Shown here one piece after another: positions 54,590 to 63,394 of a stretch of DNA of 64,000 nucleotides. The notes under the pieces were generated by a model that was given only the letters and a program-made list of their open reading frames with translations, did not search any database and was not told the DNA's origin. Position 1 is the first letter of the stretch. Each line of letters opens with the position of its first letter. This stretch comes from JAPPHA01 sp965220985 (GTDB lineage Bacteria; Pseudomonadota; Alphaproteobacteria; Rhodobacterales; Rhodobacteraceae), in assembly GCA_965220985.1 (NCBI GenBank), contig OZ244854.1, forward strand, positions 4,216,001-4,280,000, read 5' to 3'. Made by a program: the position numbers and the translations under genes.

Positions 54590-55098
54590 GACCCGGGAAT
54601 CCCCGATCGGAACTGCTGAACGAGCTGGACGGCCAGCACCACCATGAACAGCCCCATTCCCACCGAAATCGCCCCATATGCGATCCAGACCGGAATCTCG
54701 ATCATGTTGGTGACGTCTCCGTACTTGTGGGCATCCCAGGTCTTGTCCCAGGTCTTTTGAATCAAGAGAAAGAGAACGAAGCACGACACGACACGGGTGA
54801 AGACGTCGCCCCAAAAGCATCCGGCCTTGCCGATCGCCTCGTCGAGGATGTCGACCCGGATGTGCGCCCCTGCCATCGCGGCGTAGGGCATGGCCATCAT
54901 CACCACCAGCGACATGCCGATTTCGACCAGTTCCTGATCACCGAGTATCGGCTGGTTCAAAACGTAGCGGTAAAACACCGTCGTGCTGACCAGCAGCATG
55001 ATCACGAACAGGACGAAACCGCCAATATAGGCGACCACGCGCAGAAGGCGCCCGGGAAGATCCCGGGCGCCCGTCAAACTGTCGATGATGGCTCCCAT
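54586..55098 (-). CDS. dctQ: TRAP transporter small permease (DctQ family)
   Basis: A 170-aa membrane protein with four helices. VFYRYVLNQPILGDQELVEI is the DctQ motif (FxRYVxxxxxxWxEE-like), and MPYAAMAGAHIRVDIL the second conserved segment. The ATG at 55098 overlaps the last base of the dctP stop, with GAGGA six bases upstream. It serves as a structural partner of DctM. Confidence 0.9.
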   Translation of the reverse strand: MGAIIDSLTGARDLPGRLLRVVAYIGGFVLFVIMLLVSTTVFYRYVLNQPILGDQELVEIGMSLVVMMAMPYAAMAGAHIRVDILDEAIGKAGCFWGDVFTRVVSCFVLFLLIQKTWDKTWDAHKYGDVTNMIEIPVWIAYGAISVGMGLFMVVLAVQLVQQFRSGIPGS

Positions 55099-56099
55099 CA
55101 ATTCCTCAAGGCGGCAGCCCATCCGGATGCATCGATGCCCTCGCCATCGAGTTCGGCGATGACGGCAGCCGCGAGGTTGTCGCTTGCCGCATTGAACTCG
55201 GCAGCGGCTTCAGGCGAAAGCTCGATCACCTCGCCTCCATCGTTCGCCAGCCAAGCGTCGAGCGCCTTGACCGACGCGTTCGTCATCGTGACACGCCCGC
55301 CTTCGGACATGTCTGCACCGGTCAATTCGGTCAGAGCGTCCTGGGTTGCGGAGTCGAGACCGTCCCAGCTGTCCCTGTTCATGACCAGCATGAACATGGA
55401 ATTGGTCGCGTTCATCCCGACCGTCACGTACTTGGTCACCTCGCCCAGCTTGAAGCTGGTCAGCACCGACGTGTCGACAAGGGTTCCGTCGACGACCCCG
55501 GTTTCCATCGACTGGTAGACCTGGGTGATCGGCATGGAGACGGCCGTTGCCCCCCAGGCTTCGACCAACCGTCCCGTGTTCTTGGATGGAACGCGGATCT
55601 TCAGGCCTTCGAGATCGGACAGTTTCTCGATCCGCTTTTCTGCCATGAGAAGCACAGCATCGCCCGACGTCCACAGGCCAAGGAGCTTGGTCCGCTGGAA
55701 CTCTTCGTCGAGCATGTCGATGTTGTTCCAGATCACCTCGGTCTTGTTGGTCCCCGGCGTGACGATCCCGGGGAGTTCGGTCAGCAGCGTTTTCTTGAAC
55801 TGCGAGGCGGTGTAGCCGGGGAGCGCATAGACGATGTCCGCGACGCCATCGATGGCGCGGTCGTACTGCTTGACCGGACCGGCGCCGAGTTCGCCGCCCG
55901 GGTAGATGCGGATCGTCGTCTCGCCACCGGTGGCCTCGGCCAGTTTCTCGGCGAGAGGCACGAACATCTCGACGTGCAAGTGGTACTTGGTGGACGAGAA
56001 GTGGGCGAGCTTCAGTTCGTCGGCCTGCGCGGCAGCGGTCGAAATCGCCAGAGCGGCGGCACCGCCCATTGCGGCTTTCAGTGTGTTCATGAATGACAT
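55098..56099 (-). CDS. dctP: TRAP transporter substrate-binding protein (DctP family)
   Basis: Periplasmic receptor of 333 aa. The signal peptide (AAMGGAAALAISTAAAQA) is followed by DELKLAHFSSTKYHLH. LSDLEGLKIRVPSKNTGRLV and GATAVSMPITQVYQSMETGV contain the arginine that normally holds the ligand carboxylate (in IRVPS). VDGTLVDTSVLTSFKLGEVT is also typical. The ATG at 56099 has GGAGG six bases upstream. The neighbouring ThDP enzyme suggests a 2-oxo acid or aromatic acid ligand; this is inference. Confidence 0.92.
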   Translation of the reverse strand: MSFMNTLKAAMGGAAALAISTAAAQADELKLAHFSSTKYHLHVEMFVPLAEKLAEATGGETTIRIYPGGELGAGPVKQYDRAIDGVADIVYALPGYTASQFKKTLLTELPGIVTPGTNKTEVIWNNIDMLDEEFQRTKLLGLWTSGDAVLLMAEKRIEKLSDLEGLKIRVPSKNTGRLVEAWGATAVSMPITQVYQSMETGVVDGTLVDTSVLTSFKLGEVTKYVTVGMNATNSMFMLVMNRDSWDGLDSATQDALTELTGADMSEGGRVTMTNASVKALDAWLANDGGEVIELSPEAAAEFNAASDNLAAAVIAELDGEGIDASGWAAALRN

Positions 56100-56139
56100 C
56101 GAATCCTCCTTCCGGTCATCGTTGTGGCGCCCGCAAACC

Positions 56140-57876
56140 TTACGGGCTGGTTCGCTTGATCGCAATGTTCAGAAGACATTGCCTTTTTTCTTCCGTCGCC
56201 ACCCTGATCGCGCGATCAAGTGCGGCGGGAAGCTCTTCACCGTCATCGACGGTTTCCGTCCACGCGCGACTGGCCTCGGCCGTCTTGCAGAAATCAGGAC
56301 TCGGTTGGAGCGAGGTCAGGGGAACATCGTTTGAGCGCGACGCGAGCCCCCCCTTGTAAAGACCTTCGACGGAATGACGCACCGCGCCCCATTCCTCGTT
56401 GTTCAGAACCAGGGTGATGACCGGGAGTTCCAGCGCCTCGCAGACCTGGTGACAGGCGGTCGGGTTGGCGAACATGTAGCTGCCGTCGCCGACCGTGGCA
56501 AAGACGAGGCGATCGGGGCAGGCAAGACTCGCGCCCATGGCGGCAGGGAGACCCCAGCCGAGTCCGCCCGAATGCGGTTCCTGGAAATAGCCCAGGTGAT
56601 CGTCGGGTTCGAGGGCAGGAAGCGGGCACCCGAGTTCGTGAAACACGCTGGCCGCGCGTCCGCTGCGCTTGATGGCGTTGCCAAGGCAATGGCTGACCCA
56701 CTCCTTCGACATCGGGCTTGTGCAGCCTTTCCGGGCTTCCTCGCGAACGCGCTCGCGCTCGGCCTGCGAAATCCTGTCGACTGTCACTTGTCGGGTTTCG
56801 ACCAGTTCGTCGTTCCGCGACTGTCGATCAACGGCCGCGATCAGCCCGCGAAGGGCGAGAGCCGTGTCCCCCGACAGGGTCACGTCGGAACGGAAGCACC
56901 GCATCGGTGACGACCTCGCGAACAACGGATCCGGGCCGAGGTGGATGACATGCGCGTCATCTGCCGGGGCCGCTCGATCCGGCCACCAGGGCGCGAGGGC
57001 ATCGATGACGAGAACAACGTCTGCCTCGCGCAGGAGTTCGTCGGGCATCCAGCCGACATGAACCGGGCTTGAGCACCGGATCGCGATCCGGTTGGCCCAG
57101 TAATGGGAGACCGGAATCGCCCATCGTTCGGCAAAATCGGTCAGGGCCGCGAACTCATCCGCCCCTCCTGCCCCGCGCTGGGCGATGATCAAGGGTCGTT
57201 TCGCGCTTGCAATGAGGCGCGCTGCGCGTTCGATTTCGTCCGCGCACGGCTGGCTCACGGCTGGCGCCATGGCCGGAGGCGCCGTGATTCCGTCGTCATC
57301 GGGACACGGCTCGCACAGCACCTCTCTCGGCAGGCTCAAGTAGACCGGCCCCTTGGGTGTCGAGTTGGCGATGGCCCAACCACGGTCGAACACCTGAGCC
57401 AAATGGTCCGGAAAGCGCAACTCGTAGTCCCATTTGCACGCTTCGCGAACAAGCGCCGCCTGGTCGTACATCTCCTGCCCCCAGCCGATCGGGACGGTGC
57501 GTGCTCCGAACCGACCGCCTTCGAGGACCGGGGTTCGTCCCGACATCAAAAACATGGGGACCTGGTCGCATGCGGCGTTGATGGCGCCGGTCGCACCGTT
57601 CGACAGCCCGACATTCGTGTGCAGCATGACGGCCTGCGGTCGGCCAGACACCAGGTAGAAGCCGTGGGCCATCCCGAGCGCGACGTGCTCGTGCGGAACG
57701 GTGATGGCTGTCGGCAACTCGATCCCGCGATTCCGGGCGTCGATCAGGCCCTCGATGATCGGCGGAAAATCGGTTCCCGAATTTGCGAAGACGTGATCAA
57801 CCCCAAGCGCCTTGAGCTTGGCGAACAACGCGCCGCCTGCCGAGATTGCTGCCGAGGCTTCGCCGTCCCTTGGCAT
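56140..57876 (-). CDS. Thiamine diphosphate-dependent enzyme (acetolactate synthase/benzoylformate decarboxylase superfamily)
   Basis: A 578-aa ThDP enzyme with three domains. The N-terminal pyrimidine domain has the activating glutamate (Glu63 in VPHEHVALGMAHGF) and LHTNVGLSNGATGAINA. The C-terminal domain has the ThDP motif GDGSYMFANPTACHQVCEAL ending in LVLNNEEWGAVR. The middle domain (about 205-345) keeps RAARLIASAKRPLIIAQRGAG. Relatives include acetolactate synthase, benzoylformate decarboxylase and several 2-oxo acid decarboxylases. No ilvN-type regulatory gene is adjacent, so anabolic acetolactate synthase is unlikely. It lies 40 bases before dctP and is divergent from an IclR regulator. 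A catabolic 2-oxo acid decarboxylase fits best. Confidence 0.85.
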   Translation of the reverse strand: MPRDGEASAAISAGGALFAKLKALGVDHVFANSGTDFPPIIEGLIDARNRGIELPTAITVPHEHVALGMAHGFYLVSGRPQAVMLHTNVGLSNGATGAINAACDQVPMFLMSGRTPVLEGGRFGARTVPIGWGQEMYDQAALVREACKWDYELRFPDHLAQVFDRGWAIANSTPKGPVYLSLPREVLCEPCPDDDGITAPPAMAPAVSQPCADEIERAARLIASAKRPLIIAQRGAGGADEFAALTDFAERWAIPVSHYWANRIAIRCSSPVHVGWMPDELLREADVVLVIDALAPWWPDRAAPADDAHVIHLGPDPLFARSSPMRCFRSDVTLSGDTALALRGLIAAVDRQSRNDELVETRQVTVDRISQAERERVREEARKGCTSPMSKEWVSHCLGNAIKRSGRAASVFHELGCPLPALEPDDHLGYFQEPHSGGLGWGLPAAMGASLACPDRLVFATVGDGSYMFANPTACHQVCEALELPVITLVLNNEEWGAVRHSVEGLYKGGLASRSNDVPLTSLQPSPDFCKTAEASRAWTETVDDGEELPAALDRAIRVATEEKRQCLLNIAIKRTSP

Positions 57877-58285
57877 TGGCTCAATACCGCCGATGCCTGT
57901 TGCGAGGCCCGTCTTCGCCCCGACGATGTTTGGTCATTTCCAGCGCCGATGGCGAACACCCCACGAGAGATCCGCGCATGGTTTCGATTGTTGCGAAACC
58001 AGACGCGGACGCGGCAGGAGTTACGGAATCGATGCAGAGATCGCCCGTGATCCTGGTCGGCTTCCAGGGTGTTCGGAACCCTGGCTCACCGGAATGTCTG
58101 CAACCATGCACAGGACCCTCTGCCTTTTGGCAGGTTTGAGAGAAACTCGAGTGCGGCAGAGTCACTTTTGGCCTTTATCTCATTATTCAAGATTGTTATC
58201 TTTCATTGTGAATGAAATAGCCGTTGCTGTCAAGGACGCGAGACCGTTCGCGATTGAAGATGGAACCAGGTCGACGGGAGACACG
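57877..58285. other. Divergent intergenic control region
   Basis: These 409 bases separate the ThDP-enzyme gene from the iclR-type gene. Apart from the inverted repeat at 58201-58217, I see no gene or RNA. The region just before the repeat is AT-rich (about 58160-58200) and probably holds promoters in both directions. Confidence 0.45.
58201..58217. promoter_or_regulatory. Candidate IclR-type operator
   Basis: TTTCATT and AATGAAA form a perfect inverted repeat around GTG, 69 bases before the regulator start and in the AT-rich part of the divergent promoter region. IclR proteins bind short AT-rich palindromes of this size. Its assignment to the adjacent regulator is inference. Confidence 0.5.
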
Positions 58286-59032
58286 ATGAACACGCCGGTC
58301 AACAATTCGGTCCTGAAGGGTTTCCGGATACTGTCACTGTTTTCGAACGATCAGCGGGAGATCTCCACCCGGACCGTGGTGGATCGTCTGGGGATGAGTT
58401 CTGCAACGGCCCACCGTTTCCTGATCTCGCTCGAACGCGCTGGCGCCTTGCGCGCGACCGGACGCGGCCGGTTCGCCTTGGGCAGCAAGATTGCGGAACT
58501 CGGCTCGATCGCGGGGGAATACGGTTCCCTGTCGATCATCGTTCAGCCCGAGATCGATCGTCTCAGCGCCGACTTGAACGAGTCGGTCATGGCCTGCCGG
58601 CTTACCCGGTACGGTCCGGCCTGCATTGCGGTCGCCAATTCGTCGCGGCCGATTTCGGTCAATGTCAGCGTCGGAACATTGCTCCCGTTGCACAGCACGG
58701 CGCAGGGCAAGATCTGGCTGTCCGAGATGTCCCGCGCCGAACGCCGTTCGCATCTTGCCTTGACCGCGATCGCTGGAACCCCTGCGACGTCAATCGACCT
58801 CGAATCCCTTGCCGACGCACTCAAGTCGGTGCGCCGGCAGGGCTTCTCGCTGAATCTCGGCGAAAACGAACCCGACATCGCTGCACTCGCGGTTCCAGTC
58901 AGGGACGGCGATGGCACCATCAGGCTGACCATATCGGTGTTTGGAATGCTCAGCCGGTTCAGCGGCGACTTCCTCGATCGGGCAAGACCGCGAATGATCG
59001 ACGCGAGTCACCGGATTGGCAAGAAACTTTGA
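58286..59032 (+). CDS. IclR-family transcriptional regulator
   Basis: A 248-aa regulator. The winged helix-turn-helix is at about 8-65 (VLKGFRILSLFSNDQREIS, VVDRLGMSSATAHRFLISLE). The effector domain follows, with LNESVMACRLTRYGPACIAV and VGTLLPLHSTAQGKIWLSEM, the conserved P-L-H-x-T-A-x-G-K block. FGMLSRFSGDFLDRARPRMI ends it. The ATG at 58286 has GGGAG five bases upstream. It is divergent from the ThDP/TRAP genes, which it most likely controls in response to their substrate; control of the pca genes is a second possibility, since IclR members (PcaR, PcaU) do this elsewhere. Confidence 0.9.
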   Translation: MNTPVNNSVLKGFRILSLFSNDQREISTRTVVDRLGMSSATAHRFLISLERAGALRATGRGRFALGSKIAELGSIAGEYGSLSIIVQPEIDRLSADLNESVMACRLTRYGPACIAVANSSRPISVNVSVGTLLPLHSTAQGKIWLSEMSRAERRSHLALTAIAGTPATSIDLESLADALKSVRRQGFSLNLGENEPDIAALAVPVRDGDGTIRLTISVFGMLSRFSGDFLDRARPRMIDASHRIGKKL

Positions 59033-59086
59033 CCACCTCCCGACCATCACTTTCGCGGATCAAGAGGATGGGGACGAGTTTCCGGT

Positions 59087-60352
59087 TCACGTCTCCGGCG
59101 GGAGATTGCGCAGCCAGACGGTGAAGCGACTCCCCTCTCCAGGGGTCGAGCTGATCTCCAGCTGTCCCTGGTGGCGGTTCAGCACGTGCTTGGTGATCGC
59201 GAGGCCCAAGCCTGTTCCCCCTTTCTCGCGGCTTCGCGCTGCATCGACCCGGTAGAACCGCTCGGTCAGGCGCGGAATGTGCTCGCGCGCGATGCCCTGG
59301 CCGGAATCGCTGATTGCGATGCCGAACATGTCGGGGAATCGCGGGTCAGGTTCGGCTTGCGTGATCACGATATCGCCGTCACCGTGCCTGATGGCGTTGT
59401 CGATCAGATTGGTGAACACCTGTGCCAACTGGTCCGCCTCACCCAAGGTCTGCAAGGCTTCATCCTTCGCCAGTCGATTGACAAGCCTGGTTTCGTTGGC
59501 CTTGGCGATCGGTCGCAATGCGTCGGTTACCTCGCTGACCGTGTCGAGGACGTTGCAGAGTTGCTCTGGAGAGAGGTGTTCGTCGAGTTCGATTCGACTC
59601 AATGACATGAGGTCATCGATCAGGCGCTCCATTCGGAGGCTCTGGTCGTGGATGATGCCAAGGAACTCGTCCCGGACATCCGGGTCATCGCTTGCACCTG
59701 ACCGCAACGTCTCGACGTAGCCGAGGATCGATGCCAGCGGGGTTCTCAATTCGTGGCTGGCGTTGTTGACGAAGTCCTTTCGCAGGAGTTCGGTTGCGGA
59801 CTCGGCGGTTCGATCGTCGATCTGCATGATCATCCTGCGGAAACCGTCGCCCCCGAAAGCCTTCGGCAGCAGAGCGACGCGAGCCTGGAACTGTCTTTCG
59901 TCCGCCGCGACCTGAAACTCGACCGACCGCGCCTTTCCGTCGGCAAACGTCCCCTTGATCGCGTCGAGCACTGCAGGCGCGCGAAAACTGCTGGTGTGGT
60001 GCTGGTTTGTCTCGACCCATGGCACAACCTCCTCTGCAGCCCCGTTGCAGTGCGCGATGCGGCCATTCTCGTGAATCAGGATCATTGCGAATGGCAGCCT
60101 GTTGAGGAGTTTGCGGGCGTGCTTCTCCCTGACCTTGACGTTCGACCGAAGCGCGACGGAGCCTGTGCCTGGTTCCGTCTCCGGCGAGAAGCCGACCATC
60201 TCGAACGCGAGCACCAAGACGAGAACGAGGAAGAACACGGTGACGAAGCCGGTCGTCGCGGATTCCGCCAAGTGGCTGGCGCCCGCTCCAACCCCTGCGA
60301 CCCCGAGGCTCAGCGCCAGGTAGACCCATAGTCGATTTCCGAATCGCACCAT
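59087..60352 (-). CDS. phoR: Phosphate regulon sensor histidine kinase PhoR
   Basis: Membrane kinase of 421 aa. Two N-terminal helices (LWVYLALSLGVAGVGAGA and FVTVFFLVLVLVLAFEMVGF) are joined by a very short loop, so there is no periplasmic sensor, as expected for PhoR. A PAS-like domain begins LLNRLPFAMILIHENGRIA. The phospho-acceptor is His200 in NNASHELRTPLASILGYVE, followed by N-box NLIDNAIRHGD and G-boxes SDSGQGIARE and GGTGLGLAI. FVNNASHELRTP strongly matches PhoR. It is separated from pstS by more than 7 kb containing unrelated transport and catabolic genes. Confidence 0.88.
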   Translation of the reverse strand: MVRFGNRLWVYLALSLGVAGVGAGASHLAESATTGFVTVFFLVLVLVLAFEMVGFSPETEPGTGSVALRSNVKVREKHARKLLNRLPFAMILIHENGRIAHCNGAAEEVVPWVETNQHHTSSFRAPAVLDAIKGTFADGKARSVEFQVAADERQFQARVALLPKAFGGDGFRRMIMQIDDRTAESATELLRKDFVNNASHELRTPLASILGYVETLRSGASDDPDVRDEFLGIIHDQSLRMERLIDDLMSLSRIELDEHLSPEQLCNVLDTVSEVTDALRPIAKANETRLVNRLAKDEALQTLGEADQLAQVFTNLIDNAIRHGDGDIVITQAEPDPRFPDMFGIAISDSGQGIAREHIPRLTERFYRVDAARSREKGGTGLGLAITKHVLNRHQGQLEISSTPGEGSRFTVWLRNLPPET

Positions 60353-60530
60353 GCTGTCTCTCCGTCTTGCCGACCGCGACGGCCCTCAAGCGTCATCGCC
60401 CAGGCATCCGGTCGTCTGGCTGCCATCAGGTTGCGGATGGAACCGCATGATCCCGAAGACTCGCCCCGTTCACCCCTCGCACCTGTCGAAGACCGTCAAC
60501 AAGCACACGACACGCTCGCCACGCGCTTGG

Positions 60531-61355
60531 TCACGCGAAACCAAGAATGGCATGGGCCTCGCGGGGTGAGGCGACAGGGCGCTCGAATCGTGCACAAAGC
60601 TCTGCTGCGCGTTCGACCAGCGCGGCATTCGATGGCGCGAGGGTCGCTCGATCCAGCCTGACGTTGTCTTCGAGGCCCGTGCGGACGTGGCCGCCTTCGC
60701 GGATGCACCATTCATTGACAACGATCTGACCGGCCCCGATGCCCGCTGCGCACCAGGTGGCGTTCGGCAGCAGCCGAGCCCGCAGTCGCGCGAAGAAGTC
60801 GAATGCCTCGCGATCCACCGGCATCGCGTTCTTGACGCCCATGACGAACTGGATGTGGATGTTCGGCGGCAATCGCCCGTCACCGACCATGGTCGCGGCC
60901 TGGTAGACATGGCCGAGATCGAAGGCCTCGACCTCTGGACGAACGTTATGCTGCTTCATTTCCGATGCGAGCCAGTCGACGAGGTCGGGGCTGTTTTCGT
61001 AGACCCTGGTCGGGAAATTGCATGACCCGACGGACAGCGACGCCATGTGCGGCCGAAGCGGCAGCATGCCGCCGCGTTCACGCCCGGCCCCGCTGCGGCC
61101 ACCCGTGGAAAACTGGATAATGATGTCCGGGCAGTGCTTTTCCAGTCCTTCCTTGAGACGCATGAACCTGTCGGGATCGGAGGTCGGTGACTGGTCGTCA
61201 TTGCGGACATGGCAATGCGCGATGGTCGCGCCGGCCTCGAAGGCCTCGTGGGTGCTCTCGACCTGCTCGTCGATCGTGATCGGAACCGCCGGGTTGTTTT
61301 CCTTGGTCGGCAAGGAGCCGGTGATCGCAACGCAAATGATGCATGGATCGGTCAT
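60531..61355 (-). CDS. BKACE family beta-keto acid cleavage enzyme (3-keto-5-aminohexanoate cleavage protein-like, DUF849)
   Basis: A 274-aa TIM-barrel enzyme. The zinc ligands are in IAHCHVRND (an HxH pair near 46-48) and in the NEWCIREGGHVRTGLEDN segment near the C-terminus. QFSTGGRSGAGRERG and ASLSVGSCNFPTRVYENSP are conserved. BKACE enzymes condense a beta-keto acid with acetyl-CoA, giving acetoacetate and a new CoA ester. Placed next to pcaGHCD, whose product leads to 3-oxoadipate, the natural guess is conversion of 3-oxoadipate to succinyl-CoA plus acetoacetate. It lies 253 bases downstream of pcaG; no gene is seen in that gap. Confidence 0.9.
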   Translation of the reverse strand: MTDPCIICVAITGSLPTKENNPAVPITIDEQVESTHEAFEAGATIAHCHVRNDDQSPTSDPDRFMRLKEGLEKHCPDIIIQFSTGGRSGAGRERGGMLPLRPHMASLSVGSCNFPTRVYENSPDLVDWLASEMKQHNVRPEVEAFDLGHVYQAATMVGDGRLPPNIHIQFVMGVKNAMPVDREAFDFFARLRARLLPNATWCAAGIGAGQIVVNEWCIREGGHVRTGLEDNVRLDRATLAPSNAALVERAAELCARFERPVASPREAHAILGFA

Positions 61356-61608
61356 GGCGCTGCGCTTTCTTCATGTCTCCGAAACGGCTCGGACCGCGAG
61401 GGTTCGCATCGAAACGCGGAGGTGGCCGCCACTGCGCCACCCCGTGAACCCGGCAGAACACGGATTCGGCCGTCATGTCGCCGTCCCGGACCAGGATCGG
61501 TTGCATGTCGCTGCATGTGCAACTCTTCGGGATCGGACGGTGTCACCATCGGTGCACAACTCACCGCGATTGACTTCGACTGGCGTCGGTCATTGGCGTA
61601 CCCGCTCA

Positions 61609-62217
61609 TCAGATGTCGAAAAATATGGTTTCTCCCTCGCCCTGGAGCCTGATGTCGAAACGATAGCGCGCTTCGTCAATGCGTTCGGCGATGAGGGTGG
61701 GCACCCGAAGCTGGTGTTCGATCGATGAGAGAATCGGATCTTCCGAATTGGGTTCCTCTGGAAAGTACATGCGCGTCTGAAGGCCCATGTTGATTCCACG
61801 CGCGACGATCCAGAAAGTGACGTGCGGTGTCATCAGGCGCCCGCAAGGCGCGGGGACTCGCCCAGGGCGAATGGTCCTGAATTCGTAGTTGCCGCTCTCG
61901 CGGTCCGTCGCCTGCCGTCCCCAGCCAGGGAAGTTGGGATCGGCCGTTCCGCGGGGGTCGCCGTGACCGGGATACAGCCCGTTCGCATCGGCCTGCCAGA
62001 TCTCGATGAGCGCATCCCTCAGCGGCATCCCTGCTCCGTCGTAGACTTTTCCGCCAATCTCGATACGCTCTCCAATCGTGTACTCGTTCAGCATTTCCGC
62101 ACCGAGGTCCAAGGGAAAGACTGTTTCGATGCCCGACGTGTTGGGTGTGCATCCGATGTGAACATACGGACCAGCGGTCTGGCTGGGGCTTTCCTTCAAT
62201 TGCGAGGACAGTTTCAT
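61609..62217 (-). CDS. pcaG: Protocatechuate 3,4-dioxygenase alpha subunit
   Basis: A 202-aa subunit of the intradiol ring-cleaving enzyme that opens protocatechuate to 3-carboxy-cis,cis-muconate. SPSQTAGPYVHIGC is the N-terminal signature; IEIWQADANGLYPG and DPNFPGWGRQATD match the alpha subunit. As in known PcaG, the iron ligands of the beta subunit are not all conserved: at the HxH position it reads TPHVTFW. The start overlaps the pcaH stop by one base, with GGAGGG six bases upstream. Confidence 0.95.
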   Translation of the reverse strand: MKLSSQLKESPSQTAGPYVHIGCTPNTSGIETVFPLDLGAEMLNEYTIGERIEIGGKVYDGAGMPLRDALIEIWQADANGLYPGHGDPRGTADPNFPGWGRQATDRESGNYEFRTIRPGRVPAPCGRLMTPHVTFWIVARGINMGLQTRMYFPEEPNSEDPILSSIEHQLRVPTLIAERIDEARYRFDIRLQGEGETIFFDI

Positions 62218-62957
62218 CAGTTTCCCTCCAGCCTGTTCTCGAACACGGTGGATCTGCGTCCCCGCAAGACGAGATCGAACCGGTAGGCACGAGCGTCCAT
62301 CGGAATCGTGTTGTTCATGTCCAACTCGGCAATCAACGACTTCACCGCTTCCTCGGTTGGCAGGGTTCCGACGATCGGACAGAGAGGAATCAGCGGATCG
62401 CCCTCGAAGTACATCTGCGTGATCAACCGTTGGGCAAAGGCCTGCCCGAAGAGGCTGAAGTGGATATGTGCCGGGCGCCAGTCGTTCGGACCGTTCGGCC
62501 ACGGGTACGGTCCGGGCTTGATGGTCCTGAATACGTACCGACCTTCATCGTCGGTGATAACTCGCCCGCATCCTCCGAAGTTCGGGTCAAGCGGCGCCTT
62601 TCGGTAGCCCTCGTTCTGGTGTCGGTATCGGCCTCCGGCGTTGGCCTGCCAGACCTCCACGAGTGCGCCCGCGACCGGGCGCCCCGACTCGTCCTGGACC
62701 TTTCCATGGACGATGATGCGCTGCCCGATTGCGCTCTCGCCTGGTTGGGCGGAATTGTGAATCAGATCGTCATCAAGTTCACCAAGAATGTCATGGCCGA
62801 ATGCGGGGCCTGTCGCTTCGGACAGCGTGTTGCGCTGCGAGACCAGCGCGAACTGGGGCGATCGCTTGACGCTCGTCCGGTAAAGGGGCGTGAGGGGCGG
62901 CGGATGCCACCGTCTGTCCCGGGTAAAGTACCCGCCTTGATGCGAAGTTTCGGTCAT
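62217..62957 (-). CDS. pcaH: Protocatechuate 3,4-dioxygenase beta subunit
   Basis: Catalytic subunit, 246 aa, holding the ferric iron. The ligands are Tyr111 (GGRYRHQ), Tyr151 (PGPYPW), His164 and His166 (PAHIHF). DPNFGGCGRVITDDEGRY and GRPVAGALVEVWQANAGG are conserved. With PcaG it forms the (alpha-beta)n oxygenase. The ATG at 62957 overlaps the pcaC stop as ATGA, and the gene overlaps pcaG by one base, so the operon is tightly coupled. Confidence 0.96.
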   Translation of the reverse strand: MTETSHQGGYFTRDRRWHPPPLTPLYRTSVKRSPQFALVSQRNTLSEATGPAFGHDILGELDDDLIHNSAQPGESAIGQRIIVHGKVQDESGRPVAGALVEVWQANAGGRYRHQNEGYRKAPLDPNFGGCGRVITDDEGRYVFRTIKPGPYPWPNGPNDWRPAHIHFSLFGQAFAQRLITQMYFEGDPLIPLCPIVGTLPTEEAVKSLIAELDMNNTIPMDARAYRFDLVLRGRRSTVFENRLEGN

Positions 62958-63394
62958 GATCCATCCTTGTCGTTTGCGGCAGCGTCCCGATCGTTGTCGC
63001 GGTCGGTCTGGCTCTGTCCAGCGCCGTTCATCTCCGCAAGAGTGGCCTTGATGACCGCAATTGCCCGGTTTGCCCGCGGCACCCCTGCGTAGACGGCGAC
63101 ATGCAGCATCGCCTCCGCGAGATCCTCTTCGGACGCACCGGTTTGCGCGGTCGCTCTGACGTGCATGGCGAGTTCGTCGTGGTTGCCCAGCGCCGCGAGC
63201 AGCGACACGGTCAACATCGATCGTTCTCGGAGGCTCAACTGGGGACGCGACCAGACGCTGCCCCATGCTCCCTCGGTGATGAATGCCTGAAATGCTTCGT
63301 CGAAGCTGGTGCATGCCGCATTGGCGCGTTCGACGTGGGCATCGCCGAGAACCTTGCGCCGGGTCTGCATTCCGATGCGGTAACGTTCACCCAT
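62954..63394 (-). CDS. pcaC: 4-carboxymuconolactone decarboxylase
   Basis: A 146-aa enzyme of the CMD/AhpD family that decarboxylates gamma-carboxymuconolactone to 3-oxoadipate enol-lactone. Seen are RRKVLGDAHVERANAACTSF, WGSVWSRPQLSLRERSMLTV and LGNHDELAMHVRATAQTGAS, the catalytic core. The tail after about 130 is polar and rich in Asp and Asn, longer than usual by some 15 residues. The ATG at 63394 lies 8 bases inside the end of pcaD. It is not fused to pcaD as in some species. Confidence 0.94.
   Translation of the reverse strand: MGERYRIGMQTRRKVLGDAHVERANAACTSFDEAFQAFITEGAWGSVWSRPQLSLRERSMLTVSLLAALGNHDELAMHVRATAQTGASEEDLAEAMLHVAVYAGVPRANRAIAVIKATLAEMNGAGQSQTDRDNDRDAAANDKDGS

Noticed and set aside
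52934..54619. 561-codon open frame on the plus strand opposite dctM
   Set aside because: Low-complexity Asp/Arg/Gln-rich shadow of hydrophobic codons of dctM.
57812..58285. In-frame N-terminal extension of the IclR gene
   Set aside because: The helix-turn-helix begins right after the ATG at 58286, which has a ribosome-binding site; the extension crosses the promoter region and the divergent gene.
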